A stretch of DNA of 23,217 nucleotides from an uncultured Christensenellaceae bacterium (GCA_934555865.1 CAKTFI010000017.1:1-23217), one strand, 5' to 3'; shown: positions 1-7,096, numbered from the stretch's first letter. Notes: generated by a model from the letters alone, not told the origin. Translations and numbers: made by a program.

Positions 1-54
1 ACCCCGGACACCCTGATTAAGAGTCAGGTGCTCTACCAACTGAGCTAGAGGCGC
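1..54 (-). tRNA. tRNA-Lys(CTT), partial (3' end beyond window)
   Basis: Acceptor 5' strand, D arm with the GCTCAGTTGGTAGAGC signature and anticodon arm are visible on the minus strand; the loop CTCTTAA gives anticodon CTT. The window ends in the variable/T-arm region, so the 3' part is missing. It lies 8 nt downstream of tRNA-Gly and is probably cotranscribed with it. Confidence 0.93.
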
Positions 55-62
55 ATATATAA

Positions 63-136
63 TGGAGCGGGTGATGGGAATCGAACCCACGTAGCCAGCT
101 TGGAAGGCTGGAACTCTACCATTGAGCTACACCCGC
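63..136 (-). tRNA. tRNA-Gly(TCC)
   Basis: A complete cloverleaf reads on the minus strand: acceptor GCGGGTG pairs with CACCCGC, discriminator T, then an encoded CCA (63-65). The anticodon loop CTTCCAA gives TCC. It is the first gene of a Gly-Lys(CTT) unit with its own promoter at 171-199. Confidence 0.97.
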
Positions 137-170
137 ATCGCCGTTTCCATATCGTCCGGAAACATTGGTT

Positions 171-199
171 ATTATACTCGCGGGTGCTGAAAATGTCAA
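171..199 (-). promoter_or_regulatory. Promoter of the tRNA-Gly/Lys(CTT) unit
   Basis: The minus strand has -35 TTGACA (194-199), a 17-nt spacer and -10 TATAAT (171-176), a perfect sigma-A consensus. The tRNA-Gly 5' end lies 35 nt past the -10 box; the leader holds a small GTTTCC/GGAAAC hairpin. Confidence 0.9.
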
Positions 200-243
200 T
201 AGGCAAATTCAACTTTTTTGAACCCTTCCCTCGCAGCCACAAT

Positions 244-319
244 TGGTGACCCGCCGGGGATTCGAACCCCGGACCCTTTGATTAAAAGTCAAATGCTCTA
301 CCAACTGAGCTAGCGGATC
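244..319 (-). tRNA. tRNA-Lys(TTT)
   Basis: Acceptor GATCCGC pairs with GCGGGTC (one G-U), discriminator A, CCA encoded at 244-246. The anticodon loop CTTTTAA gives TTT. It is the last tRNA of the four-gene unit that starts with tRNA-Arg. Only a weak TTCAA/TTGAA hairpin with three T residues follows as a possible terminator. Confidence 0.97.
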
Positions 320-327
320 ATAACAAA

Positions 328-402
328 TGGCTGGGGTGGCAGGGCTCGAACCTACGAATGCGGGAGTCAAAGTCCCGTGCCTTACCACTTGGCTACACCC
401 CA
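328..402 (-). tRNA. tRNA-Gln(TTG)
   Basis: Acceptor TGGGGTG pairs with CACCCCA, discriminator G, CCA encoded. The anticodon loop CTTTGAC gives TTG, and the gene starts with T, as tRNA-Gln usually does. It sits 8 nt upstream of tRNA-Lys(TTT). Confidence 0.97.
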
Positions 403-422
403 ACATTCAAGGCAGTTTTTTG

Positions 423-500
423 TGGGGTGGATAGTGGGTCTCGAACCCACGACCTCCAGGGCCACAACCTGGCACTCTAACCAACTGAGCTATATCCACC
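423..500 (-). tRNA. tRNA-His(GTG)
   Basis: Acceptor GTGGATA pairs with TATCCAC. An extra G at position -1 (complement of 500) faces C73, the hallmark of tRNA-His. The anticodon loop TTGTGGC gives GTG; CCA is encoded at 423-425. Confidence 0.97.
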
Positions 501-506
501 ATAAAA

Positions 507-583
507 TGGCGTGCCTGCGGGGATTCGAACCCAGGACCCTCGGCTTAGAAGGCCGATGCTCTATCCAGCTGAGCTACAGACAC
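507..583 (-). tRNA. tRNA-Arg(TCT)
   Basis: Acceptor GTGTCTG pairs with CAGGCAC, discriminator G, CCA encoded. The anticodon loop TTCTAAG gives TCT. It is the promoter-proximal gene of the Arg-His-Gln-Lys unit. Confidence 0.97.
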
Positions 584-615
584 ATAACTTTGCACTGCCG
601 CTGTGCGCAAAATTG

Positions 616-644
616 ATTATAAAGGAATCCCCGGAAAATGTCAA
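616..644 (-). promoter_or_regulatory. Promoter of the tRNA Arg-His-Gln-Lys unit
   Basis: The minus strand has TTGACA (639-644), a 17-nt spacer and TATAAT (616-621). It is perfect consensus and lies 32 nt upstream of the tRNA-Arg 5' end, as expected for a strong stable-RNA promoter. Confidence 0.92.
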
Positions 645-978
645 GGACAAATTCTCCGCGCCGGGAAAAATTCCATGCACGCCAAAGGGGCGCGCCTCAG
701 TGCCCGCCCCTCTTCGTTCCAAGGATCTTATTCCATTTACTTTTGAGCATTCTGCCGGTTCGCACTCTCCGGATCCTGCCGGACTGCATACTCTTCTTCA
801 TGCCGGTTGTTCTTCTTTACGTTTTCCTGTTTTCTGCCGTTCTGCTTCTTTTCCATAACGATGCCTTCTCCTTTTAAAACTCTGCGGATTTTCCGCAATC
901 CTAGTATGCGCCGGCCGCCCGGCTTTATGCATCGCGCACCTCCTATACAAAGTTCAAAAAGCTTTTACAGACAGGGGC

Positions 979-1007
979 TTGACTTTTCTCCTGTAAATCG
1001 ATACCAT
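979..1007 (+). promoter_or_regulatory. Promoter of the DegV-family gene
   Basis: TTGACT (979-984), a 17-nt spacer and TACCAT (1002-1007) precede the start codon by about 50 nt. The leader between them contains a perfect 7-bp inverted repeat, ATGGTTT/AAACCAT (1019-1025 and 1029-1035), which could be a hairpin or an operator. Confidence 0.65.
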
Positions 1008-1055
1008 AAGAAATATAGATGGTTTTTGAAACCATGTTTTCAAAGGAGAAAAATC

Positions 1056-1931
1056 ATGTCTTTTGAGATCCTCACCGATTCCGCTTCCAACCTGACCGAC
1101 GATCTGTTGGAGAAATATGGCATCCATATGCTCTCCTGCTTCTACCTGATCGACGATGTGGAATACCCCTGCTATGTTCCTGGGCGGGATTACGCCGAAG
1201 CTGGCAGAGAATTTTATCATAAACTGCGCAACAAGGTCGACATCAAGACTTCTCTTATCAACACGGCGCGCCTTATCGAGTTCTTCGAGCCCTTCCTACA
1301 GGCGGGACGGGACATCCTCTTTTCGCCGATCTCCAGCGGCCTGAGCGGGACCTTCCAGGCGGCGCAGGAGGCTGCCCGGCAACTTGCGGAGCGCTATCCC
1401 GAGCGGAAATGCATTATCGTCGACTCGCTCGGCGCCTCGCTTGGCGAAGGGCTGCTACTCTGCCATGCGGCGGAGCTGCGCAACGGCGGCGCCAGCATCG
1501 AAGAGGTGCAGCACTGGATCGAGCAGAACCGCCTCAAAATGCGGCAGATCTTCACCGTCGACGACCTGCATTTCCTGCGCCGGGGCGGGCGGCTTTCCGG
1601 GGCAGCGGCGCTTGTGGGCTCGCTGCTCAACATCAAGCCGCTTTTGAAAGCGAGCGACAAGGGCCTGATCGCCATGGACGGCAAGGTACGCGGCCGCCGC
1701 AAGGCGCTGGACGCATTGGCCAATAACTTCTGCGAAACGGCGGTCGACCCGGCTTCGCAGACTATCGGCATCGCGCACTGCGACTGCGAGGCTGACGCCC
1801 AATACCTCGCGGAAAAGATCCAGAGCACGACCTCGGTCGGAAACATCCTCATCCGCTACTACGACCTCTGCACGGGCGCACATGTCGGACCCGGCGCACT
1901 AGCGCTCTTCTATATGGGCGAACATCGCTAA
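1056..1931 (+). CDS. DegV family (FakB-like) fatty-acid-binding protein
   Basis: A 291-residue protein of the DegV family, whose FakB members bind a free fatty acid and present it to fatty acid kinase FakA for entry into phospholipid synthesis. Seen directly: N-terminal TDSASN (about residues 7-12), the KTSLINTARL segment, SPISSGLSGTFQAA in the first domain, and FTVDDLHFLRRGGRLSGAA with SLLNIKPLL in the second. Length matches the family. The frame is open back to position 807, but the start at 1056 has AAAGGAG 8 nt upstream and begins exactly at the family's N terminus. No fakA lies in this window, so the lipid ligand and partner are inferred from the family. Confidence 0.92.
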   Translation: MSFEILTDSASNLTDDLLEKYGIHMLSCFYLIDDVEYPCYVPGRDYAEAGREFYHKLRNKVDIKTSLINTARLIEFFEPFLQAGRDILFSPISSGLSGTFQAAQEAARQLAERYPERKCIIVDSLGASLGEGLLLCHAAELRNGGASIEEVQHWIEQNRLKMRQIFTVDDLHFLRRGGRLSGAAALVGSLLNIKPLLKASDKGLIAMDGKVRGRRKALDALANNFCETAVDPASQTIGIAHCDCEADAQYLAEKIQSTTSVGNILIRYYDLCTGAHVGPGALALFYMGEHR

Positions 1932-1941
1932 GCATCTGCAT

Positions 1942-1986
1942 AAAAATACCTTCCTTGCATATCCTAACTGCACGGGAGGTATTTTT
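1942..1986 (+). promoter_or_regulatory. Hairpin occluding the tspO ribosome binding site
   Basis: The arms 1942-1954 and 1974-1986 pair over 13 bp with one G-U; TGCA/TGCA (1956-1959, 1969-1972) can extend the stem past one mismatch. The descending arm contains the tspO Shine-Dalgarno GGGAGG and ends directly before its ATG. The T-run is part of the stem rather than after it. It may act as a degV-gene terminator, a translational lock on tspO, or both. Confidence 0.7.
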
Positions 1987-2466
1987 ATGGCACGCAAACG
2001 CTCATATTTCTGGCTGCTGCTCTTTTGCCTGCTTCTGCCGCTTGCCGTGGGGCTCTTGGCAGGGTCCCTCACAGGGCAGCAGGTCGCTTCCTATGCCACC
2101 ATGCCAAAGCCCTCTTTTGCGCCGCCGGGCATCGTGTTCCCCATCGTGTGGAGCATCCTCTATCTGCTCATGGGCTATTCGTCCTACCTGGTCGCCCGCT
2201 CCGCTTCCATCAAAAAGCACGCGGCGCTCAGCGTATACAGCCTGCAACTGCTGTGCAATTTCTTCTGGCCGCTCATCTTCTTCAACCTGCAGGCCTATCT
2301 GACCGCCTTTTTGTGGCTCGTCACCCTGTTTTTACTGGTGCTGTATATGACGCTCCTGTTCTTTGACATCTCACGCCCGGCCGCCTATTTGCAGATCCCC
2401 TACCTGCTCTGGCTCCTCTTTGCGGGTGTTCTCAACTTCTGCATCTGGCTCGGCAGCCGCGCCTGA
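1987..2466 (+). CDS. tspO: TspO/MBR family membrane protein
   Basis: A 159-residue integral membrane protein of the TspO/peripheral benzodiazepine receptor family, small five-helix proteins that bind porphyrins and related hydrophobic ligands and are often stress regulators. Seen directly: five hydrophobic segments, the PKPSFAPPGIVFPIVWSILY motif after the first helix, and the conserved aromatic region NFFWPLIFF around the middle. Length is typical (150-165). GGGAGG lies 7 nt before the ATG, but inside a long hairpin. A strong terminator follows 17 nt after the stop. The physiological ligand here is not known. Confidence 0.93.
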   Translation: MARKRSYFWLLLFCLLLPLAVGLLAGSLTGQQVASYATMPKPSFAPPGIVFPIVWSILYLLMGYSSYLVARSASIKKHAALSVYSLQLLCNFFWPLIFFNLQAYLTAFLWLVTLFLLVLYMTLLFFDISRPAAYLQIPYLLWLLFAGVLNFCIWLGSRA

Positions 2467-2482
2467 GCGAAAATAGGCATAG

Positions 2483-2516
2483 AAAAAGACCACGAACAAA
2501 GCTCGTGGTCTTTTTT
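2483..2516. terminator. Bidirectional terminator between tspO and tRNA-Ala
   Basis: AAAAAGACCACGA (2483-2495) pairs perfectly with TCGTGGTCTTTTT (2503-2515) over a 7-nt loop. T-runs occur on both strands, so it serves tspO on the plus strand and tRNA-Ala, whose CCA end overlaps its edge, on the minus strand. Confidence 0.9.
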
Positions 2517-2591
2517 GGTGGAGATAAGCGGATTCGAACCGCTGGCCTCTTACATGCGAAGCAAGCGCTCTACCAGCTGAGCTATACCCCC
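2516..2591 (-). tRNA. tRNA-Ala(CGC)
   Basis: Acceptor GGGGGTA pairs with TATCTCC (two G-U pairs), discriminator A, CCA encoded at 2516-2518. The anticodon loop TTCGCAT gives CGC, for GCG codons, which fits a GC-rich genome. It is a single-gene unit with its own promoter and terminator. Confidence 0.95.
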
Positions 2592-2609
2592 ATTGCCTTC
2601 AACAAATGC

Positions 2610-2638
2610 ATTATACATCATCATACAGAAATAATCAA
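2610..2638 (-). promoter_or_regulatory. Promoter of tRNA-Ala
   Basis: The minus strand has -35 TTGATT (2633-2638), a 17-nt spacer and -10 TATAAT (2610-2615), with the tRNA 5' end 18 nt past the -10 box. The -35 box and most of the spacer fall in one arm of the 17-bp inverted repeat 2623-2662. Confidence 0.82.
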
Positions 2639-2662
2639 TAGGTAAATTGATTATTTCTGTAT
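2623..2662. repeat. 17-bp perfect AT-rich inverted repeat
   Basis: Arms 2623-2639 and 2646-2662 are exact reverse complements with the loop AGGTAA. It lies between the efp stop and tRNA-Ala. On the plus strand a run of six T follows; on the minus strand, the direction efp is transcribed, there is no T-run, so it is not a canonical efp terminator. One arm carries the -35 region of the tRNA-Ala promoter. Confidence 0.85.
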
Positions 2663-2678
2663 TTTTTGATGAAATTTT

Positions 2679-3236
2679 TTATACGCGTTCCATGTATTCC
2701 TGTGTGCGGGTATCGACACGGATCCGATCGCCCACATTGACGAACATCGGGACCATAATGCGCGCGCCCGTCTCCAGGATTGCCGGCTTGTTGCCGCCCG
2801 TCGCGGTGTCGCCCTTGAAGTTCGGGTCGGTCTCCGTCACTTCCAGCTCGACAAAGTTCGGCGCCTCGACCGAGAATGCCGCGCCGTTATAGAACTGGAT
2901 CGTCACCTGCATGTTTTCCTTGATGAAAGGCAAAGCATCCGCCACCAGCGCTTCGTTCAGCGGCAGCTGCTCATAGGTCTCGAGGTCCATGAAATAATAC
3001 AGACCGCCGTCCGAATACAGATATTCCATCGTCTTCCGCTCGATCATGGCGCGCGGGAACTTGTCCGACGGGTTAAAAGTGCGCTCCAAGACGCTGCCGG
3101 TCATGACATTCTTGAGCTTCGTGCGGACAAACGCCGCGCCCTTGCCCGGTTTGACATGCAAAAAGTCCACTACCATCCAGACCTGCCCGTCGATTTCAAC
3201 CGTCATGCCTTTTCTGAAATCACCTGCTGTTACCAT
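2679..3236 (-). CDS. efp: Translation elongation factor P
   Basis: A 185-residue EF-P, which enters ribosomes stalled on polyproline stretches and promotes peptide bond formation. Seen directly: N-terminal KOW-like domain with KPGKG, placing the modifiable lysine at residue 32; the middle OB domain with [20 protein letters not shown]; and the C-terminal [17 protein letters not shown] signature. Length is normal. AAGGAG sits 7 nt before the ATG and overlaps the end of the upstream peptidase gene, 9 nt away, so the two are cotranscribed. It is the last gene of a four-gene operon. Which enzyme modifies Lys32 cannot be told from this window. Confidence 0.98.
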   Translation of the reverse strand: MVTAGDFRKGMTVEIDGQVWMVVDFLHVKPGKGAAFVRTKLKNVMTGSVLERTFNPSDKFPRAMIERKTMEYLYSDGGLYYFMDLETYEQLPLNEALVADALPFIKENMQVTIQFYNGAAFSVEAPNFVELEVTETDPNFKGDTATGGNKPAILETGARIMVPMFVNVGDRIRVDTRTQEYMERV

Positions 3237-3245
3237 ACAAACTCC

Positions 3246-4316
3246 TTATAAAATAATGATTAGATCCTTAGCTGCCGTATAGAAATTTTCCATTCCATCT
3301 TCCGTAACAACAACCATATCCTCGATGCGAACGCCACCCCTGCCCGGCAGATAGATGCCCGGCTCCACTGTCAGCACCATGCCCGCCTGCAGCACATTGG
3401 TGGACTTCGTGCTCAGCCAGGGTGCCTCGTGGATCTCCACACCCACGCCATGGCCCGTGCCATGCTCATAGTATGCGCCATAGCCCGCGTCCGCGATCAC
3501 GCCTCTCGCGATCGCGTCCATATCCCGCGCCAAAACACCGGGGCGGATGGCCGCTTCTGTCTCGAGATTGGCTTTATGCACAATATTATATATTACTTTC
3601 AGCTCTTCTTCAACCCCTCCGAGGGCAACCGTGCGGGTAAAATCCGTGCAGACGCCCTTATACCGCACACCAAAGTCCATCGTGATGAAGTCGCCGTTTT
3701 GAAGCTTCCGCGAGGAAACGACCGCGTGCGGCAGCGAGGAATTCTCACCGCTTGCGATGATGGGTGCAAAGGAGGGGCCTGCCTCATGCTTGTTCATCTG
3801 ATACTGCATCTCCGCCAAGAGGTCGAATTCGGTAATGCCCGGGCGGATCGTCTTGCACATGTGTTCAAAGATCGCCTCGGTGATCTTCGCACCTTCCCGC
3901 ATATGGGCGATCTCTTCGGGCGTTTTGACCATCCGGAGCTCGTGCATAATCTCGTCCACCGGCGCATAAGTATAGCTCCACGCTGCGTCAAACGCCTGCT
4001 TCTCACTCACCGTGATCTTGTCGAATTCAATGCCCAATCGCGCACCCTTGGAAAGCCAAAGCTCCATCCCCGGGATCGCCCCGCCTGTGCGTTCCTTGAC
4101 CATCTCGAAACGGCCCGGCTCCAGCTCGCGCTCCGCCATCTCGATATACCGGAAGTCGGTGATGAAATATTCCTTTTCCGGCGTCACCAGCACCCAGCCG
4201 GTATCCCCCGAAAATCCGGTGTACCACTGCATGTTTTCCACGCTGGTGAGCAGCGCTGCGTCCAAATGGTGTTCGCGCAGCTTCGCGCGCAATTCTCTTG
4301 CCTTATCCATTCTCAT
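3246..4316 (-). CDS. Xaa-Pro aminopeptidase/dipeptidase (M24 family)
   Basis: A 356-residue cytoplasmic metallopeptidase that removes residues next to proline. Seen directly: an N-terminal creatinase-like domain (about 1-130) and a C-terminal pita-bread catalytic domain with all five dimetal ligands, Asp214 (TMDFG), Asp225 (CTDFTRT), His289 (GTGHGVG), Glu318 (VEPGIY) and Glu332 (RIEDMV), plus the SLPHA substrate motif at about 194-198. Its start overlaps the stop of the upstream gene as ATGA. GGGAGG lies 4 nt before this ATG and 10 nt before a second ATG at 4310, so the exact start is open. It is followed by efp, a very common pairing in Firmicutes that joins two proline-related functions. 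Confidence 0.95.
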   Translation of the reverse strand: MRMDKARELRAKLREHHLDAALLTSVENMQWYTGFSGDTGWVLVTPEKEYFITDFRYIEMAERELEPGRFEMVKERTGGAIPGMELWLSKGARLGIEFDKITVSEKQAFDAAWSYTYAPVDEIMHELRMVKTPEEIAHMREGAKITEAIFEHMCKTIRPGITEFDLLAEMQYQMNKHEAGPSFAPIIASGENSSLPHAVVSSRKLQNGDFITMDFGVRYKGVCTDFTRTVALGGVEEELKVIYNIVHKANLETEAAIRPGVLARDMDAIARGVIADAGYGAYYEHGTGHGVGVEIHEAPWLSTKSTNVLQAGMVLTVEPGIYLPGRGGVRIEDMVVVTEDGMENFYTAAKDLIIIL

Positions 4317-5182
4317 TCTTCCTCCCTTTCATGTTCCTTTGCCTGCTCGTACATATGTTTCATTGCGAGCGCGTCTTTGGCCATGGTGCCTTTGCTCTCA
4401 CAGATGATCGTCGGTTCCATGTTCTTGCGCACCAAGATCGGCGCCAGCAGCGAAAAATCCGGGCCGAAACCTTCGTCGTCAAAGGTGCGGTGCCGCTTTT
4501 CGCCCATCTGCGTATATTCAATCTTGGAAAAATGCACATGCATCCGGCGCGTACGCTCCACCCCGATGCCGTCTTCCAGCGCCCGGATGACGGCATCGAA
4601 ATCCTCTGCCGTATTAAGCGCGCCCAATCCCCGCGTATGCAGGTGTCCGAAATCGATCGTCGGCAGCACGCGGTCATCCAGCCGCACCAGCTCGATCACT
4701 TCCGCCAGGTCGCCAAGCTGATTGATCTTACCCATCGTTTCGGGGCAATAGGTGAGTTCGCCGTACCCCAGCTCGTCCATCAAGCGCAGCATACGGGTGA
4801 AGTTTTCCCGGCAGCGGGCAAACGCCGCACCGCGTTCCTGCTTGGCGGGCGAACCCGGATGAAACACGATGCGTCTTGCTCCGAGCGCCTGCGCCGCCTT
4901 AGCGCTTTCCGTGAAATATTCCACATTCTTTTCGAACTTATCTTCCGCTTCGTTCGCCAAGTTGATAAAGTACGGCGCATGCAGGCTCAAGGTGATCCCG
5001 CACCGCTCTGCCTCTGCGCGGATCTGTGCCGCCGTTTCCTCCTTGATGCGCACGCCGCGCCCGCAGGAGTATTCATACGCATTAAGCCCCATATCCGAAA
5101 GCCATGCCATCGCCTGATAGGTATGCTTATACCCCGCTTCGTAAAACGCCTCGGAATTGCCGGAGGGTCCAAACTTGATCAT
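4313..5182 (-). CDS. Nfo-like TIM-barrel protein (AP endonuclease family 2)
   Basis: A 289-residue protein of the AP endonuclease 2 / endonuclease IV TIM-barrel superfamily. Ligand-like residues line up by eye with E. coli Nfo: His68 (LHAPY), His108 (FHPGS), Glu148 (CPETMGK), Asp177 and His180 (IDFGHLH), His215 (MHVHFSK), His231 and Glu262 (CESKG). The Asp that precedes the seventh histidine in Nfo (DRH) is replaced here (EKRH). True endonuclease IV acts on abasic sites in DNA; sugar isomerases share the fold, so activity is inferred. AGAGG lies 6 nt before the ATG. Both ends overlap neighbouring genes by ATGA, so translation is probably coupled. Confidence 0.85.
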   Translation of the reverse strand: MIKFGPSGNSEAFYEAGYKHTYQAMAWLSDMGLNAYEYSCGRGVRIKEETAAQIRAEAERCGITLSLHAPYFINLANEAEDKFEKNVEYFTESAKAAQALGARRIVFHPGSPAKQERGAAFARCRENFTRMLRLMDELGYGELTYCPETMGKINQLGDLAEVIELVRLDDRVLPTIDFGHLHTRGLGALNTAEDFDAVIRALEDGIGVERTRRMHVHFSKIEYTQMGEKRHRTFDDEGFGPDFSLLAPILVRKNMEPTIICESKGTMAKDALAMKHMYEQAKEHEREEE

Positions 5183-6717
5183 GCGTTTCCTCTCTTTCCG
5201 CGAAATTTTCGCCGCACCACACCCATGACCCGGGAATACACCTCCCGGAATTCCCGCGTACGCCCATAGAGCAACCAGAAGATCAAATTCGGCACGACAA
5301 GACAGATGAACAACTTACCGACAAACCCGAGGAAGGAGCCCGGGAGCAGCCCCGCGATCATCCAGGTGACCGCCGTCGCCAGCACGGTCGAGGCGAAGTA
5401 CAGGAGGTATTTCGCGAAATACGGCCACACACTGCGCTGGAAGCCATATCGGAACAGAATAACCGGCTCCATCCACACGAGTGTCGTGAGCATGCTCACC
5501 GTCGTCCCGATGAATGCGCCGATGAGGCCCCACTGGCTCGCCGTGAAAATGGAAACACCCACATTCACGATGGCCGAAATGATCGGGATGAATCGTCCTT
5601 CGCGGAAGATGCCCATCGTGTCGCGGAAAGTCAGGTTGACATTACGCATACCAATCAGGTAGAAATTCAGCACGATGAAGAACACCTGCGTCATGGTGAG
5701 CAGCCGATCCGGCCCCGCCCAGATTGTGATGAACGGGTTGAGCAGCACGAACAGGCAGACCGAGCAGAACCCGAACATCCAGAAGTTTCCGAAATAGATG
5801 AGGTTATACACCTCGTATTTCCGTTTTTCCGATTCCACCGCAGCCAGGTTGCCGATGCTCCCTGTGATGGCGTTAAAGACCTGAAGCATCAGGTTCTTGA
5901 TCGTTGTCGTCACGAGCGAGTAATTGGAATAGATGCCCGCCTCGACGATGCCCTGGAATTTGGAAATGATGATGCTGTCCGTCCCGTTGATGATGACCTG
6001 CCCCGTGCGGTAGAACATGAGCGAGCCCATGTTGCGGAAGATACGCCGCCGCTCGCGCAGCGAGAGCTGTTCGTCGTTCTTTTCCTTGAGGTAGGGGTAC
6101 ATCTTGTCCGCAATGTGCATCGTGATGATGTTTTGCAGGATGTTCGTCCCGACCTGGATGGAGAGGGTGAGGAGGTAGTTCTTCGTCAGCACCATCACGA
6201 CCATCTGGATCGCATAGCACAGCACCGAGGTGCCGTACACGACGCTGGATACGATATAGTGCTTCTGGTTGGCGGTGATGAGCGTCCCCTTATAGGCAAA
6301 GAAATAGGTGGACGCCGTGTTCAGCACGAAGATCATGAAGATCAGCTTGACATGTGGGATCACCACATCGGTTTTGATCAGGTGCTCGATAAACGGAAGG
6401 CAGATAAGCCCCATGCCGATGATGACGAAGCCAATCAGGATATATGCCCGCGCGTACATCTTCATGAGCGCCTTAATCTTTTTCACATCGTTCTCGGCGA
6501 TCGGCTTATAGAGCGCGAAGATGATCGCCGTGCCCACGCCGAGGTCCGCCAGGGAAAACACCATCAAGATGTTGGTGAACACGCCGTTGATGCCCAAATA
6601 CTCGTCGCTCAGCGTGTGCATGAAGACCGTCCGGTAGGCAAAGCTCATCAGGATGTTGAGGATCTGCCCGCCCACGCCAAAAAGAATATTTCGAATAGAA
6701 TTCTTCGATCGATTCAT
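5179..6717 (-). CDS. Polysaccharide flippase-like membrane protein (MOP superfamily, Wzx-like)
   Basis: A 512-residue polytopic membrane protein with about 12-14 hydrophobic segments, resembling the polysaccharide exporter branch of the MOP superfamily, which flips lipid-linked sugars across the membrane. Seen directly: N-terminal NILFGVGGQILNILMSFAYR, an early LGINGVFTNILMVFSLADLG segment typical of Firmicutes Wzx-like proteins, a hydrophilic loop at about 210-235, and a basic C terminus ending RRKFRGKRG. It is the first gene of the operon and overlaps the next gene by ATGA. The ribosome binding site (GGATG) is weak. Substrate cannot be deduced; no glycosyltransferase is in the same operon. 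Confidence 0.85.
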   Translation of the reverse strand: MNRSKNSIRNILFGVGGQILNILMSFAYRTVFMHTLSDEYLGINGVFTNILMVFSLADLGVGTAIIFALYKPIAENDVKKIKALMKMYARAYILIGFVIIGMGLICLPFIEHLIKTDVVIPHVKLIFMIFVLNTASTYFFAYKGTLITANQKHYIVSSVVYGTSVLCYAIQMVVMVLTKNYLLTLSIQVGTNILQNIITMHIADKMYPYLKEKNDEQLSLRERRRIFRNMGSLMFYRTGQVIINGTDSIIISKFQGIVEAGIYSNYSLVTTTIKNLMLQVFNAITGSIGNLAAVESEKRKYEVYNLIYFGNFWMFGFCSVCLFVLLNPFITIWAGPDRLLTMTQVFFIVLNFYLIGMRNVNLTFRDTMGIFREGRFIPIISAIVNVGVSIFTASQWGLIGAFIGTTVSMLTTLVWMEPVILFRYGFQRSVWPYFAKYLLYFASTVLATAVTWMIAGLLPGSFLGFVGKLFICLVVPNLIFWLLYGRTREFREVYSRVMGVVRRKFRGKRGNA

Positions 6718-6736
6718 AAATACATCCGTTCTTCAA

Positions 6737-6766
6737 ACTATAATCGTGTTAATCATATCATAACAA
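6737..6766 (-). promoter_or_regulatory. Probable promoter of the flippase-to-efp operon
   Basis: The minus strand has TTGTTA (6761-6766), an 18-nt spacer and TATAGT (6737-6742), about 20 nt before the flippase start codon. Fit to consensus is moderate and the leader would be very short. Confidence 0.45.
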
Positions 6767-6865
6767 ACTTCGTTTTTCCATATTCGCCGCCGATTGCCGC
6801 GCCAGATTTTCCCGAAATTTACAAAATCCGCCGCCGAGGAACGAGCGCGAAAATCCACATAAAAT

Positions 6866-6890
6866 AAAAAAACTGCCCTAAAGGCAGTTT
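6866..6890 (-). terminator. Terminator of the tRNA Glu-Val unit
   Basis: On the minus strand AAACTGCC pairs with GGCAGTTT (8 bp, loop TTTAG), followed by a T-run. It lies 2 nt after the tRNA-Val CCA end and separates the tRNA unit from the flippase operon. Confidence 0.88.
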
Positions 6891-6892
6891 CC

Positions 6893-6968
6893 TGGTGGGA
6901 GCAACAGGGCTCGAACCTGTGACCTCCTGCTTGTAAGGCAGATGCTCTCCCAGCTGAGCTATGCTCCC
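6893..6968 (-). tRNA. tRNA-Val(TAC)
   Basis: Acceptor GGGAGCA pairs with TGCTCCC, discriminator A, CCA encoded. The anticodon loop TTACAAG gives TAC. Second gene of a Glu-Val unit, 6 nt after tRNA-Glu. Confidence 0.97.
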
Positions 6969-6974
6969 AAAAAT

Positions 6975-7049
6975 TGGTGACCCCTAGGAGACTCGAACTC
7001 CTGTTACCGCCGTGAAAGGGCGATGTCTTAACCGCTTGACCAAGGGGCC
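6975..7049 (-). tRNA. tRNA-Glu(TTC)
   Basis: Acceptor GGCCCCT pairs with AGGGGTC (one G-U), discriminator A, CCA encoded. The anticodon loop TTTCACG gives TTC. First gene of the Glu-Val unit. Confidence 0.97.
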
Positions 7050-7067
7050 TTCCGTGTGACATGTTAT

Positions 7068-7096
7068 ATAATACACAACCGGCAAAAGGTTGTCAA
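7068..7096 (-). promoter_or_regulatory. Promoter of the tRNA Glu-Val unit
   Basis: The minus strand has TTGACA (7091-7096), a 17-nt spacer and TATTAT (7068-7073), with the tRNA-Glu 5' end 19 nt past the -10 box. Confidence 0.9.

Larger units (their letters stand above)
584..1055. other. Intergenic region between the tRNA cluster and degV-family gene
   Basis: This 472-nt gap holds the tRNA promoter on the minus strand, the promoter and leader of the DegV gene on the plus strand, and otherwise nothing I can support. Open frames run through it but have no ribosome binding site or recognisable protein features. Confidence 0.6.

Noticed and set aside
244..319. tRNA-Lys(TTT) as an integration site
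   Set aside because: No partial copy of its 3' end was seen elsewhere in the window apart from the ordinary similarity to the other tRNAs.
807..1055. N-terminal extension of the DegV-family frame starting at 807
   Set aside because: It crosses the promoter and ribosome binding site of the gene, has no family similarity, and the start at 1056 matches the family N terminus.
3429..4721. 430-codon open frame on the plus strand
   Set aside because: It lies antisense to the peptidase and Nfo-like genes, which have clear motifs; the frame is open only because of high GC at third positions.
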